A stretch of DNA of 64,000 bases from RI-153 sp963752935 (GCA_963752935.1 CAVWAL010000003.1:80209-144208); one strand, 5' to 3'. Positions 27,122 to 35,935 are shown, numbered from the stretch's first letter. A program made the numbers and translations. The notes: generated from the letters alone by a model not told the origin.

Positions 27122-27883
27122 TCATTCACTGTGGCCGGAGGGCCGCAGATAAATCGTCGGCTCTTTGTGTGGCGTCACCTGGCCGCCCACGGCATCGCGC
27201 AGGATGTGTCCGGACACATGCATGAGGGTATCGCCGTAGTCCGGCTCTATGACCATCGCGGCCAGGCAAGGATAGTGATGGTGGAGCATGCCGGCTTTGT
27301 ACTCGGCCTCTTCCACAGACACGCCTACCAGCCCTTCGGCCACATAACGGGCGCAGCCACAGGCCGCGTCCCGTTGCACGGCAACCTGGTTGATGCATTT
27401 CGTCCCGTTGTCCACGACGATTTGCAGGTCGGGTCTGCCGAAATAGTGGGCGAACTCGGCCACAAGCGGCACGTCGTATTCGGCCTGATGACGGCCCAGA
27501 TTGTATGTGCGTTCGGTGAGGCTACAGAATGGTTTGGGGAAGACGATAGGGACGCTGAGTTCTGCCAGCCAGCCGGCCAATTGGCGCTTCAAACCCGGCG
27601 GCATCCACAACACATTGTCGATAGGGGCCAGGACAGCTTTGGCTTCGGACATGCGGACAATATCGGGCAGCAACTCGGCAATGCCCGGATGCTCGCCCAA
27701 AGAGAGAATCAGGTCGGCGGTCGGCAGAGAGTCGGGTAGATATTCTTCGGGATAGTCAATAATCTGGGGCAGCACCCGGGGTGCAATCCAGTTTTGCACC
27801 GTCCAGCCGGGTGGTCGATGACGGTCGATATTGGCTGTGATCCGGTTGCCGTACTCGCCCTGAGTGATCGTGAGGATGTGCAT
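27122..27883 (-). CDS. DUF166-family protein
   Basis: A 253-aa soluble protein. It opens MHILTITQGEYGNRI and contains conserved-looking cysteines in KPFCSLTE, GTKCINQV and ACGCARYVAEG. These features match DUF166, a family I recall from methanogens and acetogens near C1 genes, sometimes labelled thymidylate-synthase-like without proof. The start at 27883 is chosen by family start; the frame runs on to 27979. A TATAAT on the minus strand (27944-27949) gives a leader of about 60 bases. The next gene, PAS-LuxR, overlaps its stop. Function unknown; a role in C1 or cofactor handling is inferred from context. Confidence 0.7.
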   Translation of the reverse strand: MHILTITQGEYGNRITANIDRHRPPGWTVQNWIAPRVLPQIIDYPEEYLPDSLPTADLILSLGEHPGIAELLPDIVRMSEAKAVLAPIDNVLWMPPGLKRQLAGWLAELSVPIVFPKPFCSLTERTYNLGRHQAEYDVPLVAEFAHYFGRPDLQIVVDNGTKCINQVAVQRDAACGCARYVAEGLVGVSVEEAEYKAGMLHHHYPCLAAMVIEPDYGDTLMHVSGHILRDAVGGQVTPHKEPTIYLRPSGHSE

Positions 27884-27943
27884 GGCGATTGTCCAATAGC
27901 GTATGAGTCGCATCTGTGGGGCAAGCGCGCTGTTAGCGGGCCA

Positions 27944-27949
27944 ATTATA
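27944..27949 (-). promoter_or_regulatory. -10 box for the DUF166/PAS-LuxR unit
   Basis: A perfect TATAAT on the minus strand, 61 bases upstream of the DUF166 start. No good -35 hexamer is at 17 bases, which fits a promoter needing an activator. The adjacent dyad at 27956-27992 covers the -35 zone. Confidence 0.5.
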
Positions 27950-27955
27950 GCACGG

Positions 27956-27992
27956 TTTTCCTACTCCTGCGTCGGCCAAATGGGTAGGAAAA
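27956..27992. promoter_or_regulatory. Dyad operator in the DUF166-cooC divergent region
   Basis: Arms TTTTCCTAC (27956-27964) and GTAGGAAAA (27984-27992) match perfectly over 9 bases with a 19-base spacer. A second dyad, GGTCA-TG-TGACC (27996-28007), is adjacent. Both lie between divergent genes, so one regulator, possibly the PAS-LuxR protein, could control both directions. Confidence 0.5.
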
Positions 27993-28111
27993 GGTGGTCA
28001 TGTGACCGGAGAAAAGGTGATGCTTTCCGTGCTAGAATGGTGAGACGGTATGATTCTGGGTTGAGGACGATGCAGCGCAACCGCTCCTTTTGCAATTCAA
28101 CGGAGGAAGAG

Positions 28112-28876
28112 ATGCCGAAAATCGCAATCACCGGCAAAGGTGGTGTAGGCAAAACGACGCTGGCTGCCTTACTGGCCCACGTCTATGCCGAAGAGGGGCG
28201 GCGCGTATTGGCCATTGACGCAGACCCCGCGGCTAGTCTGGCATTTGCGCTGGGCTTTCCTGACGATCTGGCCGCCCAAATTACCCCAATCGCTGAGATG
28301 AATGAGCTGATCTTTGAGCGCACAGGGGCTCAGCCCGGAACCACTGGCGGCTATTTCCGTCTGAACCCCCGCGTGGATGACATTCCAGATCGCTTCAGTG
28401 CTCTCTATCGCGACATACGCCTGCTGCGTCTGGGAACGGTGAAGATGGGGGGCGCAGGCTGCATCTGCCCAGAGAGCGCGCTGTTGCGCAATCTGGTCAC
28501 CCACCTGCTGGTGGCCCGAGACGAAGTGGTGATATTGGATATGGAGGCAGGCATCGAACACCTGGGCCGGGGAACCGCCCAGGCTGTAGACGCCTTTCTA
28601 ATTGTAGTGGAGCCGAACCGGCGCAGTCTCTCCACCGCGCGACAGATCCACAAACTGGCGTCGGACATCGGCGTGACGCGGGTCTATCTGGTCGGCAACA
28701 AAATCCAGCCGGGTGACCTGGCTTTCCTTGAGGAGGCAAGCAACGGCATTCCCATCGCCGGGACCCTGCCGGTGGATGAGCAGGTGAACGAGGCCGACCG
28801 CATGGGCGTCCCTGTTTTCGACGCCGCGCCCCAACTGGTTGAGGCGGCCCGGCGCATCGCCTCCGTCATCGGATAA
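28112..28876 (+). CDS. cooC: CooC-type nickel-insertion ATPase (CODH maturation), copy 1
   Basis: A 254-aa MinD/SIMIBI-class ATPase. The deviant Walker A is GKGGVGKTT (about residues 8-16), followed by AIDADPAAS. The CxC motif in GGAGCICPES is the metal-binding dimer site of CooC proteins, which insert nickel into the CODH C-cluster. The ATG at 28112 has GGAGGA upstream; the open frame from 27794 is spurious. It is transcribed away from DUF166 and convergently with metVF. A second CooC lies inside the acs operon, so this copy may serve ACS or another Ni enzyme. Confidence 0.85.
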   Translation: MPKIAITGKGGVGKTTLAALLAHVYAEEGRRVLAIDADPAASLAFALGFPDDLAAQITPIAEMNELIFERTGAQPGTTGGYFRLNPRVDDIPDRFSALYRDIRLLRLGTVKMGGAGCICPESALLRNLVTHLLVARDEVVILDMEAGIEHLGRGTAQAVDAFLIVVEPNRRSLSTARQIHKLASDIGVTRVYLVGNKIQPGDLAFLEEASNGIPIAGTLPVDEQVNEADRMGVPVFDAAPQLVEAARRIASVIG

Positions 28877-28887
28877 GGAAAACCGTC

Positions 28888-28915
28888 GGTGTGCCAGACT
28901 GCTGTTTGTCACACC
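28888..28915. terminator. Inverted repeat between convergent cooC and metVF
   Basis: GGTGTG (28888-28893) and CACACC (28910-28915) match perfectly around a 16-base loop in the 32-base gap between the convergent genes and overlap the metVF stop codon. No T-run on either strand; a weak bidirectional terminator is possible. Confidence 0.3.
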
Positions 28916-30360
28916 GCAACAGGCAAAGGCACGCCCGACTCTTCCACCAGCCTGGGGACAATCTCCTCCCAGTGGATCGCCATCACATGCATGCCGTGAA
29001 TACCCTTCGTCTGCTTGAGTTTCTCGATCAGTTCCAGGGCGATGGCGACACCCTCCTCTTCCTGCGCGGTGGCATCCTCTCCCGCCTGGTCCATGCGGGC
29101 CAGAATTTCGGGCGGCAACACCACACCGGGCACGCTGTCTGCCATGAAATGGGCGGCTCTGGCGCTCTTCAGAGGCACGATGCCGGCCAGAATATACACT
29201 TTGTCCAATAGATTGCGTTTGTCCAGCGCGGCCAGCCATTCGATGAAGCGCTCGTAGTCGAAGATGGGCTGGGTCTGGATGAACTGAGCACCGGCGTTGA
29301 TCTTCTTCTCGGCCCGGATGGCTTCATATGGGGGCGGCGCGCCAAAAGGTGAGGCTGCTGCACCCAGGAACCAACTGGGCCGCTGTTTAATGGTCCGTCC
29401 GTCCAGATAGACACCCTCGTCCCGCATCCGCCGCAACATCCACAGTACCTGCACCGCGTCCATATCGAATTGGTCGGGCTTGGCCATTGGTGACGGGCCA
29501 AAGTGTTGGTGATCCCCGCTTAAGCAGAGAATATTGCGGATGCCCAGACCCGCTGCGCCCATTGCCTCGGATTCGATCGCCACTCGGCTGCGGTCCCGGG
29601 CCTGCAACTGCATGACCACCTCCATTCCCATATCCAGGCAGAGTTTGCTGGTGGCCAGGCTGCTCATGCGCGCCGAAGCCGAAGCATTGTCGGTGAAGTT
29701 GGACGCCGTGACAACCCCGCGCAGACAACCTACCTTCCTGTCCAATATTTTGCCCGACGCGCCCAGCGGCGGCGCAATCTCCGCAGTGGTTACAAAGTTG
29801 CCTGTGCGCAATTGTGCTTCCAGCCCTGAGATCGGCTCTGTGTAGGCCGGGGGGTGATATTCGGCGTCGCCCTGCCACCAGTCAGGCTGGCGCAGGTGAT
29901 AGAAGAACTTTTCGGTGTCCTCCTGAAACTTCTTCCGGTCGGTGATCAGCTCGATCGGTCGCGGGCCGCCGTCCCATTCCCGCCACTTATGGAAGGCGTC
30001 GATCCACGTCTCGTGACCGGCCCGGTTGCCGTCGATGGGTGCGTTGATTTCCAACAGTTTGTCGGTCATGCCCAGCTTTTCGGCCCGCTCATAGATTTTG
30101 TACCAGGTGCAGGGCCGGGACGGGTCTACGGCGCAGTGATCCGGCGACGCTCCGCCGCACAATCCGTTGCGCAGCCCACAGGGACAGGTCATAGGGCAGA
30201 TGAAGGCGGTTTCCTGCAGGATGCAGTTGCCGCACATTCGACAGCCAAAGAGCGCGCCCTTCACCGAGCGCTCGAAGGCTGTAAAAATGCGTGTGGGCAA
30301 CGGGTCTCGTTGCAGTGGGTAGAAAGGCGGTTGGTAACGGCGTGGCGAGAAGAGAGACAT
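28909..30360 (-). CDS. Fused MetV-MetF methylenetetrahydrofolate reductase
   Basis: A 483-aa protein. Residues about 1-150 form a cysteine-rich MetV/MTHFR-C module with Cys at 40, 43, 46, 55, 59, 61, 68, 76 and 84 (GCRMCGNC, CPMTCPCG), probably binding a metal or Fe-S centre. Residues about 185-475 are the MetF TIM barrel, with FVTTAEIAPP at its start, NILCLSGDH and QFIQTQPIFD. The enzyme reduces methylene-THF to methyl-THF, the last step of the methyl branch. In many acetogens MetV and MetF are separate subunits; here they are one chain. It is the last gene of the acs cluster, after folD. Confidence 0.88.
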   Translation of the reverse strand: MSLFSPRRYQPPFYPLQRDPLPTRIFTAFERSVKGALFGCRMCGNCILQETAFICPMTCPCGLRNGLCGGASPDHCAVDPSRPCTWYKIYERAEKLGMTDKLLEINAPIDGNRAGHETWIDAFHKWREWDGGPRPIELITDRKKFQEDTEKFFYHLRQPDWWQGDAEYHPPAYTEPISGLEAQLRTGNFVTTAEIAPPLGASGKILDRKVGCLRGVVTASNFTDNASASARMSSLATSKLCLDMGMEVVMQLQARDRSRVAIESEAMGAAGLGIRNILCLSGDHQHFGPSPMAKPDQFDMDAVQVLWMLRRMRDEGVYLDGRTIKQRPSWFLGAAASPFGAPPPYEAIRAEKKINAGAQFIQTQPIFDYERFIEWLAALDKRNLLDKVYILAGIVPLKSARAAHFMADSVPGVVLPPEILARMDQAGEDATAQEEEGVAIALELIEKLKQTKGIHGMHVMAIHWEEIVPRLVEESGVPLPVAV

Positions 30361-30402
30361 AACTTAAGCTCCTTATGAGTACGGGCTTCGTATGCGTCCG
30401 CG

Positions 30403-30424
30403 CCGGCCGTTCGTACGCGGCCGG
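30403..30424. repeat. Inverted repeat between folD and metVF
   Basis: CCGGCCG-N8-CGGCCGG, perfect 7-base GC arms in the 75-base gap between the two genes. On the transcribed minus strand no T-run follows, so mRNA processing or stabilisation is more likely than termination. Confidence 0.5.
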
Positions 30425-30435
30425 AAAATCCTCGT

Positions 30436-31338
30436 CTACCCACCCATCAGTACATCATGCCTGGTCAGGTGGCGTTGTGCGGAGCGGAGGGTGTTTTGCA
30501 GTAGCATAGCAATGGTCATGGGGCCAACCCCGCCGGGCACTGGGGTGATGGCGCCTGCGACCTCTTTCACTTCGTCGAAGGCCACATCGCCCACGAGCCT
30601 GTAGCCCCGCTTGGTGCCGGGGTCATCCACCCGGTTGACCCCTACGTCGATCACCAGCGCCCCAGGTTTGACCCAATCCCGGCGCACCATTTCGGCACGG
30701 CCCACTGCGGCCACTAGAATGTCAGCCTGGCGCGTAACCTCTGGCAGATTGCGGGTGCGGGAATGGCAGGTGGTGACGGTGGCGTCTCGATGCAGGAGCA
30801 GCATACCCACAGGCAGCCCGACGATATTGCTGCGCCCCAATACGACGGCCTGGCTGCCTGAGAACTGGGCGCCGATGCGCTCCAAGAGCACGATGACCCC
30901 GTGCGGCGTACAGGGGATAAAGAGCGGATCCCGGCCCTTCATCGCCAGCCGTCCGATGTTGACCGGGTGAAAACCATCCACATCCTTATCGAGTGCCACC
31001 GCGCCCAGAATCGCCTCTTCGTTCAGATGGCCGGGCAAAGGCAGTTGGACCAGAATGCCGTGGATTGCCGGATCGGCGCTGAGATCGCGCACCAATCTCT
31101 CCACATCTTCTTGAGACGCATTCGCCGGCAGAACATGGCCAAACGAGCGAATCCCGACGCTTTCACAGGCCTTCTGTTTCATGCGTACGTAGGTCTGGGA
31201 GGCCGGATTCTCGCCGACCAGTACAGTAGCCAGCCCGGGAACAATACCGTGCTGTTGGGCCATGAGGGCTGCTTCCTGGGCAAGCTCACTGCGAATGTCA
31301 TTGGCCACAGCGGTGCCGTCAATGATAGTTGCGGTCAC
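30436..31338 (-). CDS. folD: Bifunctional methylene-THF dehydrogenase/methenyl-THF cyclohydrolase FolD
   Basis: A 300-aa protein of normal FolD length. The catalytic YxxxK is in TYVRMKQKACE, the substrate region is KDVDGFHPVN, and the Rossmann motif is VLGRSNIVGLPVG. PGGVGPMT lies near the C-terminus. It interconverts formyl-, methenyl- and methylene-THF, feeding MetVF. GTG start at 31338 with AGGAT upstream. The gap to acsE is 21 bases, so they are cotranscribed. Confidence 0.95.
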   Translation of the reverse strand: MTATIIDGTAVANDIRSELAQEAALMAQQHGIVPGLATVLVGENPASQTYVRMKQKACESVGIRSFGHVLPANASQEDVERLVRDLSADPAIHGILVQLPLPGHLNEEAILGAVALDKDVDGFHPVNIGRLAMKGRDPLFIPCTPHGVIVLLERIGAQFSGSQAVVLGRSNIVGLPVGMLLLHRDATVTTCHSRTRNLPEVTRQADILVAAVGRAEMVRRDWVKPGALVIDVGVNRVDDPGTKRGYRLVGDVAFDEVKEVAGAITPVPGGVGPMTIAMLLQNTLRSAQRHLTRHDVLMGG

Positions 31339-31359
31339 GGTTCATCCTCCCGCTCTCGT

Positions 31360-32286
31360 CTACAATCGGAGATAGGAATCAGTATAGATAATTTTGTTGA
31401 GCAGAACCTGCACAGTCTTGAAGATGGCGGCCTGTTCAGGGTCGGACATATCGACTTCGTCCTGCTGCAATTCGTCCATCTCGGCGGTACGGTCGTAAAG
31501 TGTCAGGTAGAGCGAGCCGACGGCCGTGGAGGCATCGCGTTCTTCCAGAATGCGAATTGTCTCGCGCAGGGCATGGTCAAAGGGGTCGGCAATAATCATA
31601 TCCACGCCTGCGGCCATCAGCATCACCAGATACACTCGGTTGAGCAGAGGACGCATCTCTGCGGGTACTGCGTTCGAGACGTTTGACAGACCGACGCTGA
31701 CCAGCGGGGGCGGGTCCCCGGCAAATTTGAGTGTGCGTACAGCTTCGATGCACTCAGGGCAGTACTCCTGGCAGCCAGAGACGGTGAGCACCAGCGGGTC
31801 GATAATCAAGTCCTGGATCGGCATGCCGACTTCCAGCGCACGGGGGATCAACTGCTCCAGGGCAATGCCTACCCGCTCGTCCGCCTTCACCGGAATCATA
31901 CCGCTACCCATGGTTAAGGCGATGAGCTTGGCCCCGTACTCCGCAGCCACCAGAGGCACTTTCTCCAATCGTTCCGCTTCTGCCGAGGTGGAGTTGATGA
32001 TAGCCCTGCCTCTGGGAACTTTCTTCAGCCCCGCTTCAATGGCAGCCAGATTGGTGGTATCGAAGGAGAAAACAGCATTGGGCGCGCCCGCGCACACCTG
32101 ATCCACCAGCCAGCTCATCACTTCCGGGCCGTCCTTCTTGCGTGGGCCGACATTCAGGTCCAGGGCTTGCACGCCGGCCTCCACCTGGCGGCGGGCCAGA
32201 GCGGTGAAAAATGCGCCGTCGCGTGCGGCCAGGGCTTCCTTGACTCTGGGTGAGATGATATGGATGTTCTCGCCGATTAGATACAT
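31360..32286 (-). CDS. acsE: Methyl-THF:corrinoid iron-sulfur protein methyltransferase AcsE
   Basis: A 308-aa TIM-barrel protein of the pterin-binding (DHPS-like) family. It opens with LIGENIHI, and contains ALDLNVGPRKKDGPE, IIDPLVLTVSG and VGLSNVSN, whose Asn is expected to stabilise the N5-methyl group. It transfers the methyl group from methyl-THF to cob(I)amide on AcsCD. Somewhat longer than the 262-aa Moorella enzyme. ATG at 32286 with AAGGAG upstream; 10 bases after the cooC gene. Confidence 0.92.
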   Translation of the reverse strand: MYLIGENIHIISPRVKEALAARDGAFFTALARRQVEAGVQALDLNVGPRKKDGPEVMSWLVDQVCAGAPNAVFSFDTTNLAAIEAGLKKVPRGRAIINSTSAEAERLEKVPLVAAEYGAKLIALTMGSGMIPVKADERVGIALEQLIPRALEVGMPIQDLIIDPLVLTVSGCQEYCPECIEAVRTLKFAGDPPPLVSVGLSNVSNAVPAEMRPLLNRVYLVMLMAAGVDMIIADPFDHALRETIRILEERDASTAVGSLYLTLYDRTAEMDELQQDEVDMSDPEQAAIFKTVQVLLNKIIYTDSYLRL

Positions 32287-32296
32287 GTGCCGCTCC

Positions 32297-33091
32297 TTAT
32301 GCGATTGCCTTGGCGTTCTCTGCTAGCGTCTGCTGAACAATCGAACGCACAGCCCGATAGGTAGTCGAATCCTCGCCCAGCTCCACCAGCGGGCGGCCAT
32401 CCGCATCCGCTGCATTGACCTCTTCATCCGCCGGGATCGTCCCGGCCAGAGGAATATCCAGCCTGGCGATGGCCTGGGTGAGCGCAGGGGAAAGCTCGCC
32501 CGTCACCCGGTTGACCACCAGCCAGGCATTTTTGACGTTGATGTCCAGCTCGTTGCGCAACTGGCCAACCCGACCGGCAGCCACCACGCCGCGCACAGTG
32601 GGGTCTGTGATCACATAGAGAACATCCACATCCCGGGTGGTGCGGCGGCTCAGATGTTCCAGCCCGGCCTCGTTGTCGATGATCACAAAGTCATAACTGT
32701 GCCCCAGGCGATCTACGATATCGCGCAGGATGTGGTTGACGGCGCAGTAGCAGCCGGGGCCTTCCGGTCGACCCATGGCAAGCAGATCTATCTGATCGCC
32801 TTCGATTAGCGCGTATTCGATCTCCATATCCAGATAATCGAATTTCGTCATGCCCGGGTGGCCAATCACGGAACCATCCACCTTGTTGACGTTTGCCAGC
32901 ATCTCTTCGCGGATGTCGCCAATCGTCTGTTCCAAAGGTAGGCCCAATGCTAGATTGAGATTGGCACTGGGGTCGGCGTCGATGGCCAGAATGTTGCCCG
33001 CGCCGCTCTCTACCAGATATTTGATCAGCAGCGCAGCGAAGGTCGTCTTACCGACGCCGCCTTTACCGGCCAGGGCGATGGTTGTAGTCAC
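32297..33091 (-). CDS. cooC: CooC-type nickel-insertion ATPase, copy 2 (acs operon)
   Basis: A 264-aa MinD-like ATPase with deviant Walker A GKGGVGKTT (about residues 9-17), LAIDADPSANL, and the CxC metal motif in GPGCYCAVNH. It matures the nickel sites of CODH or ACS, and might equally be called AcsF. GTG start at 33091 preceded by AAGGAG. A terminator-like hairpin lies upstream, between it and the DUF3786 gene. Confidence 0.87.
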   Translation of the reverse strand: MTTTIALAGKGGVGKTTFAALLIKYLVESGAGNILAIDADPSANLNLALGLPLEQTIGDIREEMLANVNKVDGSVIGHPGMTKFDYLDMEIEYALIEGDQIDLLAMGRPEGPGCYCAVNHILRDIVDRLGHSYDFVIIDNEAGLEHLSRRTTRDVDVLYVITDPTVRGVVAAGRVGQLRNELDINVKNAWLVVNRVTGELSPALTQAIARLDIPLAGTIPADEEVNAADADGRPLVELGEDSTTYRAVRSIVQQTLAENAKAIA

Positions 33092-33129
33092 GAGAGGCTG
33101 CTCCTTTGCGAAATGCTCTGGTTTGCAAA

Positions 33130-33177
33130 AGAGATTGGGTACCGGGCAGATGGACTGGTGTCAGCCCCCCAATCTCT
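33130..33177 (-). terminator. Internal terminator/attenuator hairpin in the acs operon
   Basis: Read on the minus strand, AGAGATTGGG (33177-33168) pairs perfectly over 10 bases with CCCAATCTCT (33139-33130) across a 28-base loop that can itself pair GGGC with GCCC. TTTT follows directly. It starts at the stop codon of the DUF3786 gene. This is the best terminator-like structure inside the operon and may lower expression of cooC-acsE-folD-metVF relative to upstream genes. Confidence 0.6.
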
Positions 33178-33854
33178 CAATCTTCCACCAAACTCAATAT
33201 TCGCTGTACCAACCGTCGTCCCAACGCCGCACTGCCGTCGATGGGCAGATATTCGCTGGCAACCGGATCGAACAGCACTTGGGCCTGGGGTGGGAAGTCC
33301 TCATCGCCCCGCCAGTAGATCAAGGCCAGAGGGATGTGCGGCAAGCCCATAAAGCGAAAACCCGCATCCCCTACAGCAATGGGCTTCCCACCGATTGCGT
33401 CTGCTGCCCGGCACAGAGAATCCAGCTCGTCTCCCACCGCTTGCACCAGCGGATGGCCTGTATAGCTTTCAAACGCCCTGTAATAAAAGCCGCCATCGAG
33501 CAACTCGCGAAAGGTGACCCAGCGTTCTTGCGGCAGCGCACCGGTGGCTCGCTCCAAGTAGTAGAGAAAAAGGGTCTGCAATTCGGCGTCGCAAGGCTTG
33601 CTGCCGTCTGAGCAATAGGCAGCCAACTCCGGCCAGGAGATGGAGTAGCACTGTTCCAGATGCTGAATCAGAAATGCATTGCTTTCTGGTTGCCAACTAA
33701 CCCCAGCGCGACGGGCGATCTCCTGGGGCGTACGGTTATGTAAAGCGGCGCGCAATTCTTCGAGTAACGGCGAAAGGCTTTCGGCCCAAGCCCCGCGTCC
33801 GCCGGGTTTGGATAGGGTTGGATTGCGCTCAAAAACGGTTTGGTTTCGATTCAT
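33177..33854 (-). CDS. DUF3786 domain-containing protein
   Basis: A 225-aa soluble protein. The C-terminal half has the DUF3786 look: VTFRELLDGGFYYRAFE, AIGGKPIAVGDAGFRFMGLP and IYWRGDEDFPPQAQVLFD. The family is usually found beside acs genes and corrinoid-protein activators; its biochemical role is not known. The ATG overlaps the RACo stop codon (ATGA), so translation is coupled. A role in CoFeSP or ACS assembly is inferred only from context. Confidence 0.8.
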   Translation of the reverse strand: MNRNQTVFERNPTLSKPGGRGAWAESLSPLLEELRAALHNRTPQEIARRAGVSWQPESNAFLIQHLEQCYSISWPELAAYCSDGSKPCDAELQTLFLYYLERATGALPQERWVTFRELLDGGFYYRAFESYTGHPLVQAVGDELDSLCRAADAIGGKPIAVGDAGFRFMGLPHIPLALIYWRGDEDFPPQAQVLFDPVASEYLPIDGSAALGRRLVQRILSLVED

Positions 33855-35860
33855 GTTGACACCTCTTCACCGTTGGGGCTCTTCACTTCGCCGTTCAACA
33901 CCGCCATCACGGAAGGGAAACGTTCCAGTTGGGTATGGGGTAGAAAAAGGGCCGACATGAAATTCTCGTAAAAACTGTTGTCCGCCGATAGTTCCAGGTA
34001 CGTCATCTGCCGGGCCGCGGCGGCGATGCGCCGGCGGGCCTCCTGGCTGAAGAGGGCCAGGGCCGCACCCCGGGCCGACGTGTTGCCCAGGAATTGGAAA
34101 CGTTCCCAGGGCAGGTCGGGCAGCAGCCCAATCTGTACGGCTTTCTCGATGTTGAGATACTGGCCGAAAGCCCCGCCGATCAGTACCTGCTCCACATCGG
34201 CCGGGTCTACGCCCACACTCTGGCAAAGGACTGTGAAACCAGCGTAGACAGCGGCTTTGGCCCGCAGCAGATTGTCCACGTCCACTTCCGTTAGCACAAT
34301 GTCCTGGTCGTGGGCGCTCTCGGCGGCCCATGCCACCACAAATTCTGGGCCGTGGCTGCCCTGGCGCATCCGCGCTGTCTGCAGATGGAGCGCCAGCAAC
34401 TGGCGGTTGAAGTGGCCGCCCCTGTCCAGCACGCCGGTGATGAAGAGTTCGGCCAGAAGGGAGATCAGGCCGGAGCCGCAGATGCCCTGGGGTGGCTGGT
34501 TGCCGATCACCCGCCAGGTGGGTTCATGGGTATGGCTGTTGATCCAGACTTCTTCAATCGCCCCGGCGCTGGCCCGCATCCCGTCAACCACACCTGCGCC
34601 TTCAAAAGCCGGCCCTGCAGAGCAGGCACAGGTGAGCATCCACTCCCGACTGCCCAGGACCGTCTCACCGTTGGTGCCCACGTCCACAAAGAGGGTGAGT
34701 TTGTCGGTCTCGGCCAGACCGGAACTGAGTACCCCGGCGCTGATGTCTGCACCCACATAACTGGCGACACCGGGCAGGCAGTCCACGGTGGCCTGAGGAT
34801 GGACGGCCAGGCCCAACTCCCCGGCCCGGATAGGTGGCGGCTCGTTGACGGCGGTGATAAAGGGCGAGAGACGAATGCTCTCTGGGGGCAGACCCAGGAA
34901 GAGATGAATCATTGTGCTGTTGCCCGCCACCGTCACCCGGTAGATATCCTCCGCTTTGGCCTGCACCCCCTTGGCTGCCCGCACCAGCAACCGATTGAGT
35001 GTCTCGCGCACCAGCCCCTGCAATTCTTCCAGCCCGTTGGCATAGCCACCGGGTGGCCCCTGGCCGTTGCTGTTCTTGCCGGCGTAAATGATGCGAGAAA
35101 TCACGTCCTCACCGCGCACGATCTGGCCGTTGTAGTCCACCGCTTCGGCAACAACAGTGCCGCCGATCAGGTCGAGTAGATAGACCACATTGCTGGTGGT
35201 GCCAATGTCGATGGCCGCGCCCAGCAGCCGCTCGGTGCGGTCGCCGGGCAGAATATCCACAATGCGGGCGGGGCCGTCCGGATCTTCCCAGCTATCGGTC
35301 TCCACAATAGCGGTCACCTGCCAGTCGGCTCCACGCAGAGTGCACCCCAGCTTGCGTAGCCCGTTTAAACCAATCGTTACCCGTTCCAGCTTGTGCTCCC
35401 TACGTAAGGCCCGTTGCAGTCGTGACCAGTCGTCGATCTGGTCGTCCATGGTGGGCGGCGCCAGGGTCACGAAGAAAGCGCGCAGAGGCTGGTCCCGGCT
35501 GGGGTCGTAAGCGTAAGGCAGGGTGATGGCGGCGGCGGTGCGGTCGCTGGTCAGACGACGTTCGATCTTTTCCTGGGGCGGAATGGTGATGCCGACATCG
35601 CCTTCGACGACCGTCTGGCAGGCCAGCGCATAGCCCATAGCCACATCCGTGGCCGAGAGGCGCAGGCTGGAACGACGGCGCACGGCCGGGTTGGCGCCGT
35701 TCTGTTCCACCAGCACGGCGCAGCGTCCACAGCGTCCCTGGCCGCCGCAGGGCATATTCACGTGCAGCCCAGCCTGCTGGATCGCCTCGTGGATGAGGGT
35801 TCCTACAGGGACGGCGACGTGTACGTCTTTGGGTTGGAATCGAACGGTACAGGTAGTCAT
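33851..35860 (-). CDS. acsV: Corrinoid iron-sulfur protein reductive activator (RACo/AcsV)
   Basis: A 669-aa protein. Residues 1-90 form a [2Fe-2S] ferredoxin domain with Cys38, Cys44, Cys47 and Cys81. A linker region follows. The C-terminal ASKHA ATPase-like domain contains GAAIDIGTTSNVVYLLDL, LFVDVGTNGETVLG and QVLIGGAFGQYLNIEK. RACo uses ATP to drive reduction of inactive cob(II)amide in the corrinoid protein AcsCD. Length fits RACo (about 600-650 aa). ATG at 35860; the next gene overlaps by four bases. Confidence 0.92.
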   Translation of the reverse strand: MTTCTVRFQPKDVHVAVPVGTLIHEAIQQAGLHVNMPCGGQGRCGRCAVLVEQNGANPAVRRRSSLRLSATDVAMGYALACQTVVEGDVGITIPPQEKIERRLTSDRTAAAITLPYAYDPSRDQPLRAFFVTLAPPTMDDQIDDWSRLQRALRREHKLERVTIGLNGLRKLGCTLRGADWQVTAIVETDSWEDPDGPARIVDILPGDRTERLLGAAIDIGTTSNVVYLLDLIGGTVVAEAVDYNGQIVRGEDVISRIIYAGKNSNGQGPPGGYANGLEELQGLVRETLNRLLVRAAKGVQAKAEDIYRVTVAGNSTMIHLFLGLPPESIRLSPFITAVNEPPPIRAGELGLAVHPQATVDCLPGVASYVGADISAGVLSSGLAETDKLTLFVDVGTNGETVLGSREWMLTCACSAGPAFEGAGVVDGMRASAGAIEEVWINSHTHEPTWRVIGNQPPQGICGSGLISLLAELFITGVLDRGGHFNRQLLALHLQTARMRQGSHGPEFVVAWAAESAHDQDIVLTEVDVDNLLRAKAAVYAGFTVLCQSVGVDPADVEQVLIGGAFGQYLNIEKAVQIGLLPDLPWERFQFLGNTSARGAALALFSQEARRRIAAAARQMTYLELSADNSFYENFMSALFLPHTQLERFPSVMAVLNGEVKSPNGEEVST

Positions 35861-35935
35861 TGTCTGTTGTATATTGGGTGCTGTATGTTACATGTCTCAA
35901 ACCCACTCAAGGGAGTACGCAATACCCCATACCCC

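Noticed and set aside
27794..28111. N-terminal extension of the cooC gene
   Set aside because: It covers the divergent promoter region and the DUF166 start; the ribosome site and family start are at 28112.
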